Source of the DNA: Yamagishiella unicocca | Lineage: Eukaryota; Chlorophyta; Chlorophyceae; Chlamydomonadales; Volvocaceae | Reading direction: 5' to 3' | DNA: 64,000 nt | NCBI GenBank assembly: GCA_003116995.1 | Contig: BDSL01000072.1 | Span: 62,001-126,000 of the forward strand | Part shown: piece after piece, positions 32,938 to 45,539 of the stretch | Layout of the letters: each line of letters opens with the position of its first letter | How positions within the stretch are numbered: the first letter of the stretch is position 1 | The notes under the pieces: model-generated | Told to the model about the DNA's origin: nothing | The model's database searches: none | What the model saw: only the letters and a program-made list of their open reading frames with translations | Program-made: the position numbers and the translations under genes

Positions 32938-35900
32938 CTTCTGTGCGTGCTCCAACAGCATCGCCACGCCCTCGGGCAGCACACCGCCGTGCTGTTGCTG
33001 CAGCAAGGCAAGCGCCGACGCGTGGGAGAAGCGCAGGCCGCCGCCGCCGCCGCCGTGGTCGAGGCCGATATCGTGGTCGCCGCTGCCGCCGCGGGACAGA
33101 AACATGGACGGGACGCCGCCCATGACCAGCGGCAGAGCCGCCTGCCCTCCGGCGACCTGCTGCTGACGCAAGTGCTGCTGGTGCTGCTGCTGCTGGAGTT
33201 GCTGCTGCTGAGCAGCCGTCAGCTGCGCCATGGTGGTGGTGGCGGTGGTGTCGCCGCCGGATGACGCCCCGTCGCGGCGCGCAGCTGCGACACTCGCCAG
33301 CTGCAGCTCAGCCGCGGCCGCAGTCGCAGCATCAGCGTCCGCGGCGGCCGCCGCCTCCGCATCCCTGCGGCGCTTCAGCTGGGCACCGGCGGCGCCCTGG
33401 TGCCCATGATGGCCCTGGTGGCCCTGGCTGCTGACGACGGCGGTGCCCTCCGATGCGACCGACATCTCCATCTGGCCACTGCTCATGCCAGCGGGCATCG
33501 CGGTGCCGTACAGGCCGGCCAGGGTCGCAGCCGCGTGCATCGCGGCGCCGAGGCCGTTAGCAGCCGCCGCCGCGGCGGCCGCGGCAGCGCGCCGCTCAAA
33601 GACGTGTGGGGCCTGGCCCTGGCCCTGCGAAAAGCAAGCGGGCCCGAAGGCGAGTGCGGCGGCGCCCGCGCTGTTGTCCTCTTTGGCGCCGCGCCACAGG
33701 TCATCCGTGGAGACGCGGGGGCGCTTGGCGGCAGCTTCCGCGGCCTCGGCCTCGGCTGCGGCATCGTCACCGTCGCCGCTGTTGTAGTTCTCAGTCTCCT
33801 GGTCGTCGCCGCTGCGTTGCTCGGCGGCCGTGTCGTCACGGGCAGCTCGGCATGCGGCCTCGGCTGCGATGGGGGCAGCTGCGGCGGACGCAACAGCCCG
33901 AGGCGGCGGCATCGACGAAGACGACGGCAGAGTCGCCGTCGCAGCGCCGTCCGGGTTGCCACGGAGCATCATCAGCGCGGGCAGGCTGCTGCCGTCGGAA
34001 CCACGCGGCGGCCGCTGCGCGGCGGAGGCGGCGGGCTCGGCGGCGGCGGCCGACGCCGACGCCGGGGGCGGCATCGACGGCAGCACGACGCGGCGGCCGG
34101 CAGCCATCTGCAGGCAAGCCGGCAAGGCCACTTGCTGCTGCTGCGAGGCCCCCATGGCCGCAATACCCATACCCACGGTGGTGGTGGTTGTGGACTGGGA
34201 GGCGTCTTGGGACTGCGCGGGCCGGAGTCGGGACGCGGGCAGGCGGCCTTGGGGCTGAGACGATGCCTGGTGTAGGGCGGCGGCGGCGCGGTGTTCTGGG
34301 CAGGCCATGGAGTAGGGCTCAGCCTGCGGGGGGACAAGCGAGGGGATGGACGGGGTGAGAGGGCGCAGGTACGAGGACGGAAGTTGGCAACAATATGGGA
34401 AGAGAGCCGACACGGCACCGGCGAGTTGTGGGATGAGATATGAGGGGAGACCCGACGAGGGGGAGGGGGAGTCCCCGACGCAGCCGCCTTCCGTGCTCCT
34501 CCTCGACACTCAACAGCTCGCTTTGGGCGCGTGTGGAGCACACCAGTCCCCGCCCTAGTGAGCGCAACATATATACCGTTATCGTTCCGACCACTGGCTC
34601 CTCCCCCGTCCCCGTCAGCAAGCCTCGGCCGGAATGCGATAAACCTACCAGTGCGGCCCCCCACTCCTGTCTTTTTCGTGTCAACAGTTTTCACGCCACC
34701 CTCCCAACTCCTCTTCGCACTCCCCGCACTCACCACCAGCATGGCTCCCGCCTCGATGGCGCACGGCAGGTGGTAGACCCTGCCGCACTTGGCGCTGCAG
34801 CAGGACAGGGTGGCGCCGGAGCGGCTGCAGTGCGTGCAGCGGCGGCCGCGGCCGCGCTTGACCACGGCGGGGACGCCGTACTGCAGGGGGGCGGGGGGGC
34901 AGGCGGGAGGGCATCCGGAATGAGGCGGCGGCAGCTGCAAGCGAGGAGCCACGTGGCAACACAGCAGGACAGACGTGTTCCACGGCTAGTAGCGCTTCAC
35001 CCGCCTGCGATTGGCCCGAGACCCAGCAGACCCCCCTAGTAACGCCCTCCCACCACCACCAGGTCCAAGCACCCCTGAGCTGGAAAGCCCGTCCGACCGC
35101 ACCCACCCACCCATGCACCCACCATCGTTCCGCCAATCAGGAACACGTCTGGCGACCACAGCGCGCACTGCGAGTGCACCGCCACCGTCGCTCCTCCGTC
35201 CACCGCGCTGCACCTGACCTCCACCAGGGGCCCCAGCCCGCTGCCCGCCTGCCGCGACGTGCGCGACGCCTCGGCAGCAGCAGCAGCCGCCGTCGGGGAC
35301 CGCACCACCGCCGGCAGCGCCACGCGCTCAGCTGCGGCCACCCCCGTGGTCGTCATCGCCGACGAGTCGTCCTCGCGCTTCATCTCCATCTTGGTCAGCT
35401 TCGTCTTGCCGCCGTCAACGTCCATGGGTGACGTCGGGGTCGTCTGGGGCAGGGCCCTCTCCGCCTCCTCTCCGACAGCGGCCGCAGCCTCCGGCAGTGA
35501 CGCGGCGGCGGCGGCCAGCGCCTCCTCCGGCGCACAGCCCGATGGGGCCACCACATCGGAGGCGGGCAGCACCTCCATCAGGTCCACATCACCCGCGTGC
35601 GGCAGCAGCAGCGGCGGCGGCGACTGCGCAGTAGTGCTGCGAGGGGACGACTCCTCTCCGGCGGCGGCGGCGGCGATGACGACCTGGGTCTCAGTCGAGG
35701 CCATCGCGCAGATAGCCTTGCCGTCGGCGGAGCCGGCGAGCAGGGCGGGCAGCTCCGCGAGCACGGCGGCGGCGGACCTGCCGGGCGGCAGCGCCAGCAC
35801 CGGCGCGGCACAGCGGTGGCATAGCGCGCAGCGCGGGCAGCCGGCCGGCATGCCGTCGTCTAGGGGCTCGTCCTCGGGGGCGATGGGCGCTGCGGGCTCC

Positions 35901-38900
35901 AGGGGGGGCTCCACGGCCTCAGCGACCACCGCCAGGGCCATCGCCGCCTGCGGAAGGCACACACAGCAACACATGAAGGGTTAGTTGTTTGGTTGGTTAC
36001 TTCTTACGCAGCGTAGGACGACGATGCAGCACTCAGCAACTGCGTGTGGGAGGTTCTGCTTCCGCTGCCGCATCACCGCAGGCCAACGGAGGCCCCCGGG
36101 TATTGGGTCGTGGAAGCTCGACCCACCTCGGGCTCCTCGGGGCCGGCTCGGGGGCTGGGGGAGGGCTGCGCAGCGGGGCTCGGGGCCAGGCGGCTCGAGG
36201 GCCCCAGCGGCGGCAGCGTGCGGCAGGTGGAGGAGGTGGGGGCGCGAGCCGCCAGCTGCTTGCGGCCGGAGAAGGTGCCGTTGGAGGCGGCGGGTGCGGG
36301 CGGCGGGGCGCGGAACACCGCCTGCGGCACGGACTGCTGGGGCGCCAGCAGGCCGGTGTAGGTGCGGCCGTTGATCGTGACGCTGATCAGAACCTGCGGG
36401 CGGGCGGCGCAGGGCACATCAAGGGTTAATTCGGTGCATTTTTTACATCCTAGTTCATACCTAAAATTGTAAACAAATGTAAAACAAAGATGTACAACAA
36501 ATTCAAAAATATTTGAAAATAGGAGATATTTAATCCAGCCTCCAGATATTACTTCCTAAAACCTGAAATCCCAAAAAGTGTGTCGGAAAAGGATTCGCTG
36601 CCGTATCAAACAGGGGCATCGCGCCAACGTCCAAAGAGTCTTTCACTGCGTTACTCACTTGGTCGGCCGCAGCTCCGGCGGCGGCGCCAAGGAAGCGCCA
36701 GCCGTGCACCTGGGGCCCGGCGGCCGCCATGTCGTACATGGCCGCCAGCTCCTCGGCACTCGCGCCAACGACGCCGCCGCTGCCGCTGCCGGTACCGCTG
36801 GGGCGGGTGCGCGCGCGCTTCAGCGCCGGTCCAATCTCGGCGCCCGTGAGGTACTCGGGCAGGCGCTTGATGGCGGATGCGTGGCGGGCGGAGCGATCCT
36901 GCAGAGTGGTGGAGAGGGGGCGGGGGCGGTGAGGGGCAGGAAAAGTGTTATGCTCCCGTCATTAAGCAGGAAAATGACTGCGCATACATTCAAGCGGCGA
37001 AGCGAGCAACGGGTACGCTTGTTGGTGTGTAACAGGGTGGCCATGCGAAATGAATTAACCAAAAATTGTATAGAATACCAATGAAGGTTAATCAATAAAC
37101 TAATCAATAAATTAATAAGAAAATATAAGTTTAATAAATGATTTAAGGTTTATTAATTACGAGCAGGGGCGCCAAACGCGCAAATATGTCCCAGATATCC
37201 CGGAAACCCAAGTGGCGGCCCCTACCTGCGTCGCGCCTGCATCCGTGGAGCCCTCGCGGCCGCCCTGTTGCTGCTGCTGCTGGAGTTGCTTGTTCGACCC
37301 CGGCGTGTGTCGCACAGAGCGGCGGGAGCCTTGCGGGTCGTTGCCGTCATCTGCGAGGGAGCGGCAGCGCCAGCGTCATGGCAGTGCGTCAGCGACGGAA
37401 TTTCGGACGTGAAACGGCAGAGCAAAAATCAAAGCCATCCCCCCCATTCCCAGCCCGCGCCCCCCCCACCCCGCCAGGAACAAAACAGTTTAGGCCGCCA
37501 AGCATGTACTCACCGGTCCTGCGGTCCGCTTCGCCGCCCGCAGCCACCAGGCGACGCGAGTCACCGCCGTCACCCGTGCCGCTGCCGTCGCCCTCTCCGC
37601 TGCCGCCCGAGCCGTCACGCTGCTTGCTGTCGTCCGACGGCTGGCTGCCCTCGCTGCTGCTGTGGCCCTTGCCGCCGGCGCCGCCGCCGCCGGCACACGC
37701 ATCCTCCTGGCTGCTGCCGCCGCGGCCGCAGCGCCGCGCGTCCATCGGCCCGGTGCCGCCCGACCCCGACCCGCGCAGCTGCGCGCCGCCGGGGCTGCTG
37801 CCCGCCATCCCCCCCGCGCGGTGCATGTGGCTGGTCAGGGCGTTGCGCGCCGCATGACGGCTGCGGTGCCGAGCCAACATCGTACGGGTGAGGCCCTGGC
37901 CAGTAGGCCGGCCCGGGGCCCGGCCCAAGCCGCGGCGCTCGAGCCTCTGATTGCTCCCGTTGCCCGGACGCACCGCCCTCTGGGCGGCGAGACGGCGACC
38001 GCCCCTTCCGGCCTGACCCGCCATAGCCTCCCCCATGGCCATGTACTGGCCGTCCTCATAGTCTTCATCATCGTTGCCCTCGCCGTCGTCGGCCGCGTTG
38101 CCCTCACCGTCGTCGGCCTCCTCGTCCGGCCCTCCCATGTGCGCGCCCATCTCGTCGTACTCGTCGTCCTCGCCGGTGACGTACTCGGAGGCGGGGTAGC
38201 GGCTCGGCGGCAAAGTGCAGCGCAGCGCGGGCACGGTGTGTTGATCGCCGGCTGTGCGGGTGCCGGGCCCGCCGCCGGCGCCGCCCGTGTGGCTGTCGTT
38301 CCCCGATGACGGGCCGCCCTGGTGCCCATGGCCCTCGGCGCCGTGGCCGTGACCGTGGCCGAACGCCATTGCGACACTGCCCGACGCCCCCGGCCCGGGG
38401 GAGCCGAGTGGCCCCCCGCTGCACTTGGGGCGCGGCAGGATGTTGTGCTGCTCCAGCCACTTGCCTATGGTGATGGTGCCATCACCCTGCACGAGGCGTA
38501 TGCTGTTGCGCCACTTCTTGGCGGTAAGCAGTCCGCTGTGGCGCTCGAATTCGGTGGGCGTGATGGCCGGCGCTTGGTGCGTGCCAGATACCTGGCCTGA
38601 CGCAGCGGCTCCGCCGCTGGTGCACCGAGCGCAGTGGCACTGCACTGTTTGTGATGGAAGAAGAAATGTCCCGAATGTCCCGTTGCAGGTCACGCGCACC
38701 TCCCTTTCGGCGTGAAGGCCGCCGCTCCCCGCGACATCATTGTGTGCCGGTGGGGAAGGAGATACACGGCCACTGGACAAGTGTCTCCGAACCATCAAGT
38801 GTGATTCACTAGATGGGCCTGGTTGACCCGAAGCGACTCGGTCGAATGTTTGTCGCTGCGAGATGCCGCCTTGCGCTACCGGTGCTCCAAGAGGAGCAGC

Positions 38901-39020
38901 GGCCGCGGCGTCCGCTAGGCAGGCAAGAAGGTCATAATCACTGCTAGCACTAGCTTGTCCTGGCCTTACTGGTCGCGAACGGCCAGCGGCAGCCAAATGC
39001 CGCACAGGATGCAGGTCCAT
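31359..39020 (-). CDS. SAND-like and extended-PHD nuclear protein
   Basis: Nine exons on the minus strand: 39020-37514, 37350-37226, 36898-36659, 36393-36127, 35947-35123, 34880-34734, 34323-32480, 32107-32016, 31669-31359; phases agree, 1785 residues. A SAND-like DNA-binding region (about residues 105-195) has VRVTCNGTFGTFLLP, QCHCARC, PTEFERHSG and KKWRNSIRL. An acidic Asp/Glu region follows. An extended PHD finger (about 955-1050) is split over three exons: HSQCALWSPDVF, RCTHCSRSGATLSCC, CGRVYHLPCAIEAGA, ACPEH. After polyA, polyQ and His/Gln repeats comes a C-terminal Cys motif CAVCVIQRKGKCGTESAPKKC. These domains point to a chromatin-bound transcription regulator. The SAND assignment is by pattern only; relation to the volvocine RegA/VARL SAND proteins is possible but not shown. 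Confidence 0.8.
31679..31742. repeat. (GGA)n microsatellite in intron 8
   Basis: About 20 GAG/GGA units on the plus strand, hence a CT-rich tract just upstream of the minus-strand acceptor at 31670. Confidence 0.95.
32885..32940. repeat. coding CAG repeat (polyQ)
   Basis: On the minus strand CAG/CAA codons encode about 12 consecutive Gln in the SAND/PHD protein. A nearby His/Gln repeat is at 32765-32820. Confidence 0.93.
36425..36565. other. AT-rich block in intron 3 of the SAND/PHD gene
   Basis: A local drop in GC with many A and T runs, in contrast to the surrounding GC-rich exons and introns. No gene seen. Confidence 0.8.
37020..37165. other. AT-rich block in intron 2 of the SAND/PHD gene
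   Basis: Dominated by TAAT/ATAA words (for example AATCAATAAACTAATCAAT). It is unlike the nuclear background and resembles organellar intergenic DNA in composition. Confidence 0.8.
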
Positions 39021-42000
39021 GTGCTGACCCGGCGCGGCAAGTGCACCGCACAGCAGTATAGGCTGCCGATACCGCGCTTTCTTGTCACACCACCCCTGGC
39101 TCCAGATTGAAGGGAATAACGCGCCTGCTGGCCGTGGCGCCTGTCTGCGACGTTAAGTGCCGGCGACTCGAGTCACTGCAAAGAATGGTCGAACATGGGC
39201 CGCAACCTTTAAGCAAAAATGCGAAATGCTTCCACAATAAAGTAGAGCGCTCATGTGTTGGACCGGACATGGAAGGGCGCTAACCCCCCGAGAGCGCTTC
39301 CGCAGCGCTCGAAAAACGACACGCAAGGTTAGGGCAGCGCTGCAGCCGCGAAGCGTGCCGCTGGCGCACAGGAAGATTTCAACAAGGATTATCAGAAGAG
39401 CGCAAGTGGAGGTACATCCCTGTTTACGCGCGCAGGGCTCTCGTTTCGGGCGCATCTCTTCCCAAACTGCGGCAAGCTGCGCGGAACCACGGTAAAGCCT
39501 CGCTCGCTCTAAGCTCTTCCACACCTTGCAATATGGATAGCTCCGCTCTTGTTGCGCGTTGGCGACCAATCAACTTTGGTGGCGCGATAGGTCGCTGTTG
39601 TCGCGGTCCCGGGAGCGCCGCGGCGCGCAGTTCTGTGGCTTGCGCGAAGGGACAAGCGTTGGCACAGCAAAACATATTATAAGAAAACAGCGATGACAGA
39701 TTACAGGCTGACATGTGGAACGAGCTCTTCAAGAGCCGCGCAAGGCCAGGCGTTCCTTGTCGCACCCTGTTAAAAATGGCACATCGCAGGCGCGTATCAG
39801 CACTTCTCTTACAAATGTAATGTTCCTTTTCTTCGACTTCCGCGCGCCAGCCTCAGCTGTGCACAAGCTTGGCTGAGCGCTAACCCGCTGGTCTAGCGAG
39901 TGTAACGAGGGCTAAGCGGTTCCTGGTGCGCGCAAACAATGAAATTATGTTTGTTGACGTTGATACAAGTCCATACTAGATAAGCGACTCGCTTGCTTTG
40001 CGCCATACCATTCGGTCAACAGGCCGATTCGCTCGGCCTTTGCTGTCGTACAAAGTGGTGCGCGCAAAGTTAGGGGGCGCTGACCTTAGGGCTGCTTGTT
40101 GCCCACCTATCAACACCTATTGCAAGATGTGTTCAGATTTGCAAAGCTCTCTGCCGGGCGTACGAGCACATGAATCGCCCTCTTAGATACCAAGATACTT
40201 TCAACGTTTCCGACTGCCGACGGCGCATTGCCTGTTTCTTTGGCACTTTGTGTCGAATAGTAGGCCCATGATAACGGTACTTATTACCACCGAAAGCGCC
40301 AGCAGAGCGCCAGAGGGCCATATGTCGATATCGGGTTTCAGAGAGTGATGGCCCTTGTCAAAACTGGACGCGTTCGAGTGACCACTTTGTCCGCTGAACT
40401 AGTACCATTGTGTTAATATTTTGTCCATACTTATTGCGCGCACCGGCCCAACCATTTCCGCGCCGTAGACACCCGGGTCGAAACCTGACATTCCATTCAG
40501 GCGTTGGACACAGCTAGCGCCCTGATACTGTTTTTAGGGGGGAAAGCATGGACCAATTGGCATGGGGAAGCAGGAGGGGGACAGCATCGGACGGGAATTT
40601 CGTTAGGGTTCGGGAGGTGACGGGGAAGGGTGGGGATAACGCAAAAGCGGCTGGATGCTGGCTTGGCTTCCTTTCCACGCCATATCGTGCTCAGCTGGTT
40701 TATAATGGAACAGGACTTGGCATGCTCAGCCGGGTGTAGGCTGTGCAGGCTATCATTGGAGGCCATTACTGGCCATTATTTCGGGGTCATTGAGGGCAGG
40801 TTTCCGCCCCTGCGTCCGGCTGTGCCAATCGGTTTCCGAACCAAAGACCCTCCGCTATACATGTTTATTACCTCCCAATATATATATGGGCCACCCGCTC
40901 CTGCTCCGCCCCCAATGACATTGATTCACCGAACTTCACAGGGTCAGACACGCAACGACACGCAATGGCCCAGGACTAGCAGGAATGGTGTTCATGAACA
41001 ACTTTCTTTTGCCAAAATCCAACCTTGGCAAACCTTAGCAGCAGGCGTTTACGAATTATGCCAAACCCTCACCGCTGTCGAAGCTGATCACGGGGCCTCC
41101 TGAAGACTCAATGCACAGCGTCATTACCTGTCCCTGCAGCGTACCGATATCCACCTGCACGGCATGTCACCACCACCGGTATTTGCATCAGATGCGTAAG
41201 GATACTCGCACCGTTCGGGTCCAGCCTTTTTCAACTCAGACCCCATCACCGCTTCAGTGTCCTGGCCGGCACGCAACAACTGCCTTTTGGTCTAGAGCCC
41301 ACTGCAGCATGTACTACTACTGCTGCTACCAAGTCGCCGGGCGGGCCCCTTGCTTGCAGTCTGTGGCCAGAGGTGACCCGCTGACCACAAGGCACACGTG
41401 ATGCGATTGTACCTTTCTGCTTATGGTGGCTTAAGTGACTCCAGAAAACCCTTTTTCGCAACGCCCCGACGTTGCAAAGTTCCCAAAGGGTTGTACGGAT
41501 CCGTGCAGGCAGGTGCACGCTTGCACCCGTCAGGGCCCGTCCGATGATGTCCCGCAAGGACGGGACCTGATGGGAGGAGACCGTACATATCGGATATCGC
41601 CCTACATGTAACCGGCGCGATCGGAACGGACGCATGTTACCATGGACAGTGCCTCGGAGGAAATGACAGTGCCTCGGAGGAAATACTGTCTTACCGCCCA
41701 AGGGCGCGTATACGTACTGTAGTAGATATTAATTGAACCGTGGGTCAAGAGCTACGCAGCTGTAGATCAACTATAATTTAAAGCATGCATTAAATGCATT
41801 ATTTCTTTGAAAAGACTGCACGATGCGCAGTGATTTGCCAATGGATCTCGTGTTGGCGGCAAATGTGACGAGCGCACGGGTCCGCGCCACCAATAACGTT
41901 TCGGACATAAGTTAAAGAATTCAGATTCAGACTCATCAGCGTATGGTTAATGCCCCACATTTCGAGGAGGTTTGGCTGTAGCCCTGGTTGGCAATGAAGG

Positions 42001-42068
42001 ATGGCATAGGCGAGTGAAGCTGTGACATCAGCCAGGAGTTGAATTACCCAGTAGCTACCCTTGGACAA
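39021..42068. other. divergent intergenic region, no gene recognised
   Basis: Lies between the starts of the SAND/PHD gene (-) and the methyltransferase gene (+), so it should contain both promoters. GC is lower than in the genes. I saw no domain, tRNA or consistent exon chain. A 19-21-bp unit (ACAGTGCCTCGGAGGAAAT) is tandemly duplicated near 41645-41685. Confidence 0.5.
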
Positions 42069-45000
42069 ATGATCGCGGCGCCGTTTGCTGCGTTTCTCGG
42101 CTCCCTGGCCGTCTTCCATATCAGCGAGTTCCTGCTTGCCTGCATCTTCATGCGCGACGAGCTTTCACTCAGTTGTGAGTGCGGGAGTGGGCTTAGACCG
42201 GTCCGGGTTGGATGGCAAACCGGAGCTAGCCTTGCCGCGACGGGGAAGGGGGGCGCGAGAAGACCCGCGACAGGGGTGGGGTGGGGCGCAGCGTTTGGTC
42301 GCATCCAGCTCAGCATTGCCTACCCGAGACAAAGGGGTTCGGGGGGACCTGCTAAACTGTCGTCTTCTTCAGGGGTCATAGCCCGCTCGTCCAGCGTCAG
42401 GGGGTCATGGCCCCCTCATCGCGCATCCTTGCAGCCTCCAAAGGCCCCACGCCCCAACGGCGGCACGCGGTATGCGCTTCCTGTGACGCCGTACACAGCA
42501 CGCAGAAACTGTGCCAGCAACGCAGTCCACGCGCCCTCACGCAGCGCCTTAGATATCCAGCGGCACCCAAACCTTCGGGGCTCCTCATGCGTTTCCCCAG
42601 CACGGGCAGGAGGGCAACCGCAGCCTGCCTGCCTGCACCTCCTGCCCTCACACCCTAACCTCATAATACCCTCCCTGCTTACCAGTTCACGCTACTTTGA
42701 CCCTCCCTGCCTGCTTACCAGTTCACGCTACTTTGACCTAACGGTATCCTAACGGTATCCTAACCACCACCACCGCAAGCCAGCAGCAGCATGCAGTGGC
42801 GCGCTGCACCCCCCGGCTCCCCCCCCCGGCAACCCCCCCCGACATGAGGCGCCCTGCCAACCGCCTACCCCTGCCCTGTCCGCCTGCTGGGCCCACCGGC
42901 CTGCCTCGTTCGCTGTCGCAACCACGCAGCCTGGCTCATCAGCAAGCCCTACGCAGCTGCCATGTGCTTCGCGGTGCTCGAGTACTGCTTGGAGGCGTGG
43001 GTGGCTCCCGGTATGAAGAACAGCATGGTAGGGTAGAGTTGCAAAAAAGCACCGGCCGGGCGGGGTAGGAACGCGCGCTTGTTACACGAGTCAAACGCGT
43101 GCACTTGTCGAATGAAGCTAGTGGTAGGCAAGTTGGAGACGGTGGGGTGGGTGGTCTGCGTGGTAGAGTTCGCGCAAAAATGGGTGTGAAGGACTGGGTG
43201 TCTTTTTCAAGGGGCTCCCGCCACCTTCGCGAGATGGCGAAGGATTGGGATCCACCCTGACGCTGGCTGCAGCGTCGTACGATGGGCCGTACAGCACTGG
43301 CATAATTCGGCGTTTGCTTTGTAGCCGGCTAGTTGGTAAGGGTAGTGCGAGTGAACGAAGATTCCACCGTTACTGTCAAGCCGTCAGCCTCATCCGCCTG
43401 GCAAATGCACATCTCAATCTCCTCCCCTCGGGTGGAATGATGTCGCTTTCCAACCTGCAGGGATACGTGCCTTGGACGGGCGTCGCGCTGGTCCTGCTTG
43501 GTGAGGCGATACGCAAGATCGGAATGGTACGCGGCCGCGAGATCATGGGCGACTCGGCAGGGAAAGAAGTTAGTACTATTTTTACAGATGACTGTGTGCG
43601 TCCTGCCTGTCTGCTGGTCAGCTTCATGCGTTCTGCCTGCCGTTTGAGACCGTGCAAACCCGAACACCGTACATCACAAGAGACCACCGGATGCTGGCTC
43701 AACTTCAGCCTCCCAATCCTTCCACCCTCGGTCCTGCCACTCGGGCGACACGAATACGGGGTGCTGCTGCTGGCTACTGCGCGCCCGGCCTGGCTAGCTG
43801 TGCAATCACAGCCACAGCGCACATCAACGCATGCAATCCGGAACATGCCAGCCTAACCTAACGAGCCCTCTGCCCAGGTCAGCTTCTGAGCCCCAAACCA
43901 CCAACCGCCCCCTCGCCCTTCCTGTCAGCGCACCACCCTGCAGCCGCTGCAGCGCATGCCGTGCTGTGTCGCGCGCCGTACGCCCACAACCGCTCGTAGC
44001 TCCAGGGCGCACGACGTCTTGTGGGTGCCATCCTCGTCCCCGCAGCTGCACCAATACGTGGCGGTTCGCCGAGTCGCCAAGCGCCCCGTATGGCCCCTAG
44101 GCGCACCCGTCCTACACACGCCCCCAAGGCGAGGCCCGTTGAGGCCCCGGCTCCGCTCCCACCGCCGCCGCAGGTCACCGCGAAGTCCAACTTCACCCAC
44201 AACATCCGCATGAACCGCGCCCCCAAGCACATGCTCGTCACCAACGGCATTTACAGGTCAGCAGCGACGCTACAGCGCTACACGGGGAGGGGTCGGCGGG
44301 TTTGGGGCAGGGGAAACGACCGACGGGGCTTTGGGCGGGTTTGGGCCACACGCGGTCCTCTGCGCAGACCCGCGTGTCCCTGTCCCGACCTAGCCACCAT
44401 GCATCCCGCCAGGAGGGTCGGGTCGGGGCAGGGAAGTCCACACACGTCTGCCTCCCGGGTACCCCTCTCGCACCAGCGCGACCAAGGCACCGGCGCAGGG
44501 CCGTCCGTCCGCCGATTGAATCCTAGGGCGTCCGGGGACCATGTAAGGTCCCCGCCCTGGCCGGCCGGCGCATCGTGTAGGATGAGCTCCTGTCCGGTCC
44601 CGCCCTCCGCTCCGTCACAGGTACATCCGCCACCCGGGCTACCTGGGCTGGTACATCTGGTGCATCGGCACGCAGGTGCTGCTGTGCAACCCGGTCAGCT
44701 GCGCCGTGTTCGCGATTGTGGTGGGCAGGGCTCGACTGGTCGGGAGGGAGGGAGGGAGGGGGGCTGCACTGCGTGCCGCGGCATGGCGGTGGCACTTGCC
44801 AGCCCAAACGCGAGCCCACCACCACACACGGCCAGACGGCGACGCAGGGGGTGGTGCGCACACGTGAGCACACGTGAGCAAGTGGGTACCGGTATTGCGA
44901 GTTAGCGACGCAGCACGGAGCGTGTACCCCCACAGGACAGGGAGCTGAAGCCAAAGCCAATCGCGACAAGTGGGTGCACGCAGGCACGCCCCCGTGGCTT

Positions 45001-45539
45001 AGGCACCTCCCGGACTCCATGCTTCGATCGCGGGCTTCTTACGAGCTAGCGGCACCAAACGACACCCAGTCGGACAACACACCATCAGTGGGACGGATAC
45101 CCAGAACCATCATTATCATCATCACAGCGAAATGAATACCAAAACCTGTATAACCGCCAACCGTTACACGAGCCACATGCCGTCCACACGTCGCCGCCGC
45201 CCCCGCTGCTGGCGCCGAAAGCAAAGCTGCGGCAGGAAAATGCAGCGCACGACCGCGCCACCGCCCGTGCTGCTGCACGCAACAAACCCCATCACCAGCT
45301 CGGCACCCTTCTTCTGACACCGCCCGCCTCGCCTTCCCCGCCTCGCCTTGGCGGCTGCTGCCGCCACTGCGTCGTACGCACGTCGTACTGTACGACGCTA
45401 CCACCATCGCCACCCACAGGCCTGGCGCTTCTTCCAGGTGCGCATCGAGATCGAGGAGTACTACCTGCGGGACTTCTTCGGCCGGGATTACGAGGCCTAC
45501 GCTGCGAGCACACCGACATGGATACCCCTCATTCCGTGA
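42069..45539 (+). CDS. ICMT: protein-S-isoprenylcysteine O-methyltransferase
   Basis: Six exons: 42069-42174, 42930-43027, 43461-43526, 44174-44256, 44621-44720, 45420-45539; phases agree, 190 residues, close to the roughly 200 of plant ICMT. The enzyme methylates the C-terminal prenylated Cys of CaaX proteins, using S-adenosylmethionine, in the ER membrane. Visible features: FHISEFLLAC near the N-terminus, hydrophobic segments in the next two exons (PYAAAMCFAVLEYCLEAW; GYVPWTGVALVLLGEAIRKI), and the conserved C-terminal half HNIRMNRAPKHMLVTNGIYR, YIRHPGYLGWYIWCIGTQ, RIEIEEYYLRDFFGRDYEAY. The ATG at 42069 is the first in this frame with a good fit to the family. TGTAA at 46116-46120 is a likely poly(A) signal. 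Confidence 0.92.
42655..42765 (+). repeat. short tandem duplications in ICMT intron 1
   Basis: A unit of about 30 bp containing CTTACCAGTTCACGCTACTT occurs twice, followed by TAACGGTATCC twice. Confidence 0.9.

Noticed and set aside
33400..34275. Plus-strand frame of 291 codons opposite the SAND/PHD gene
   Set aside because: Antisense of the Ala/Gln-rich exon 7; Gly/Arg-rich shadow.
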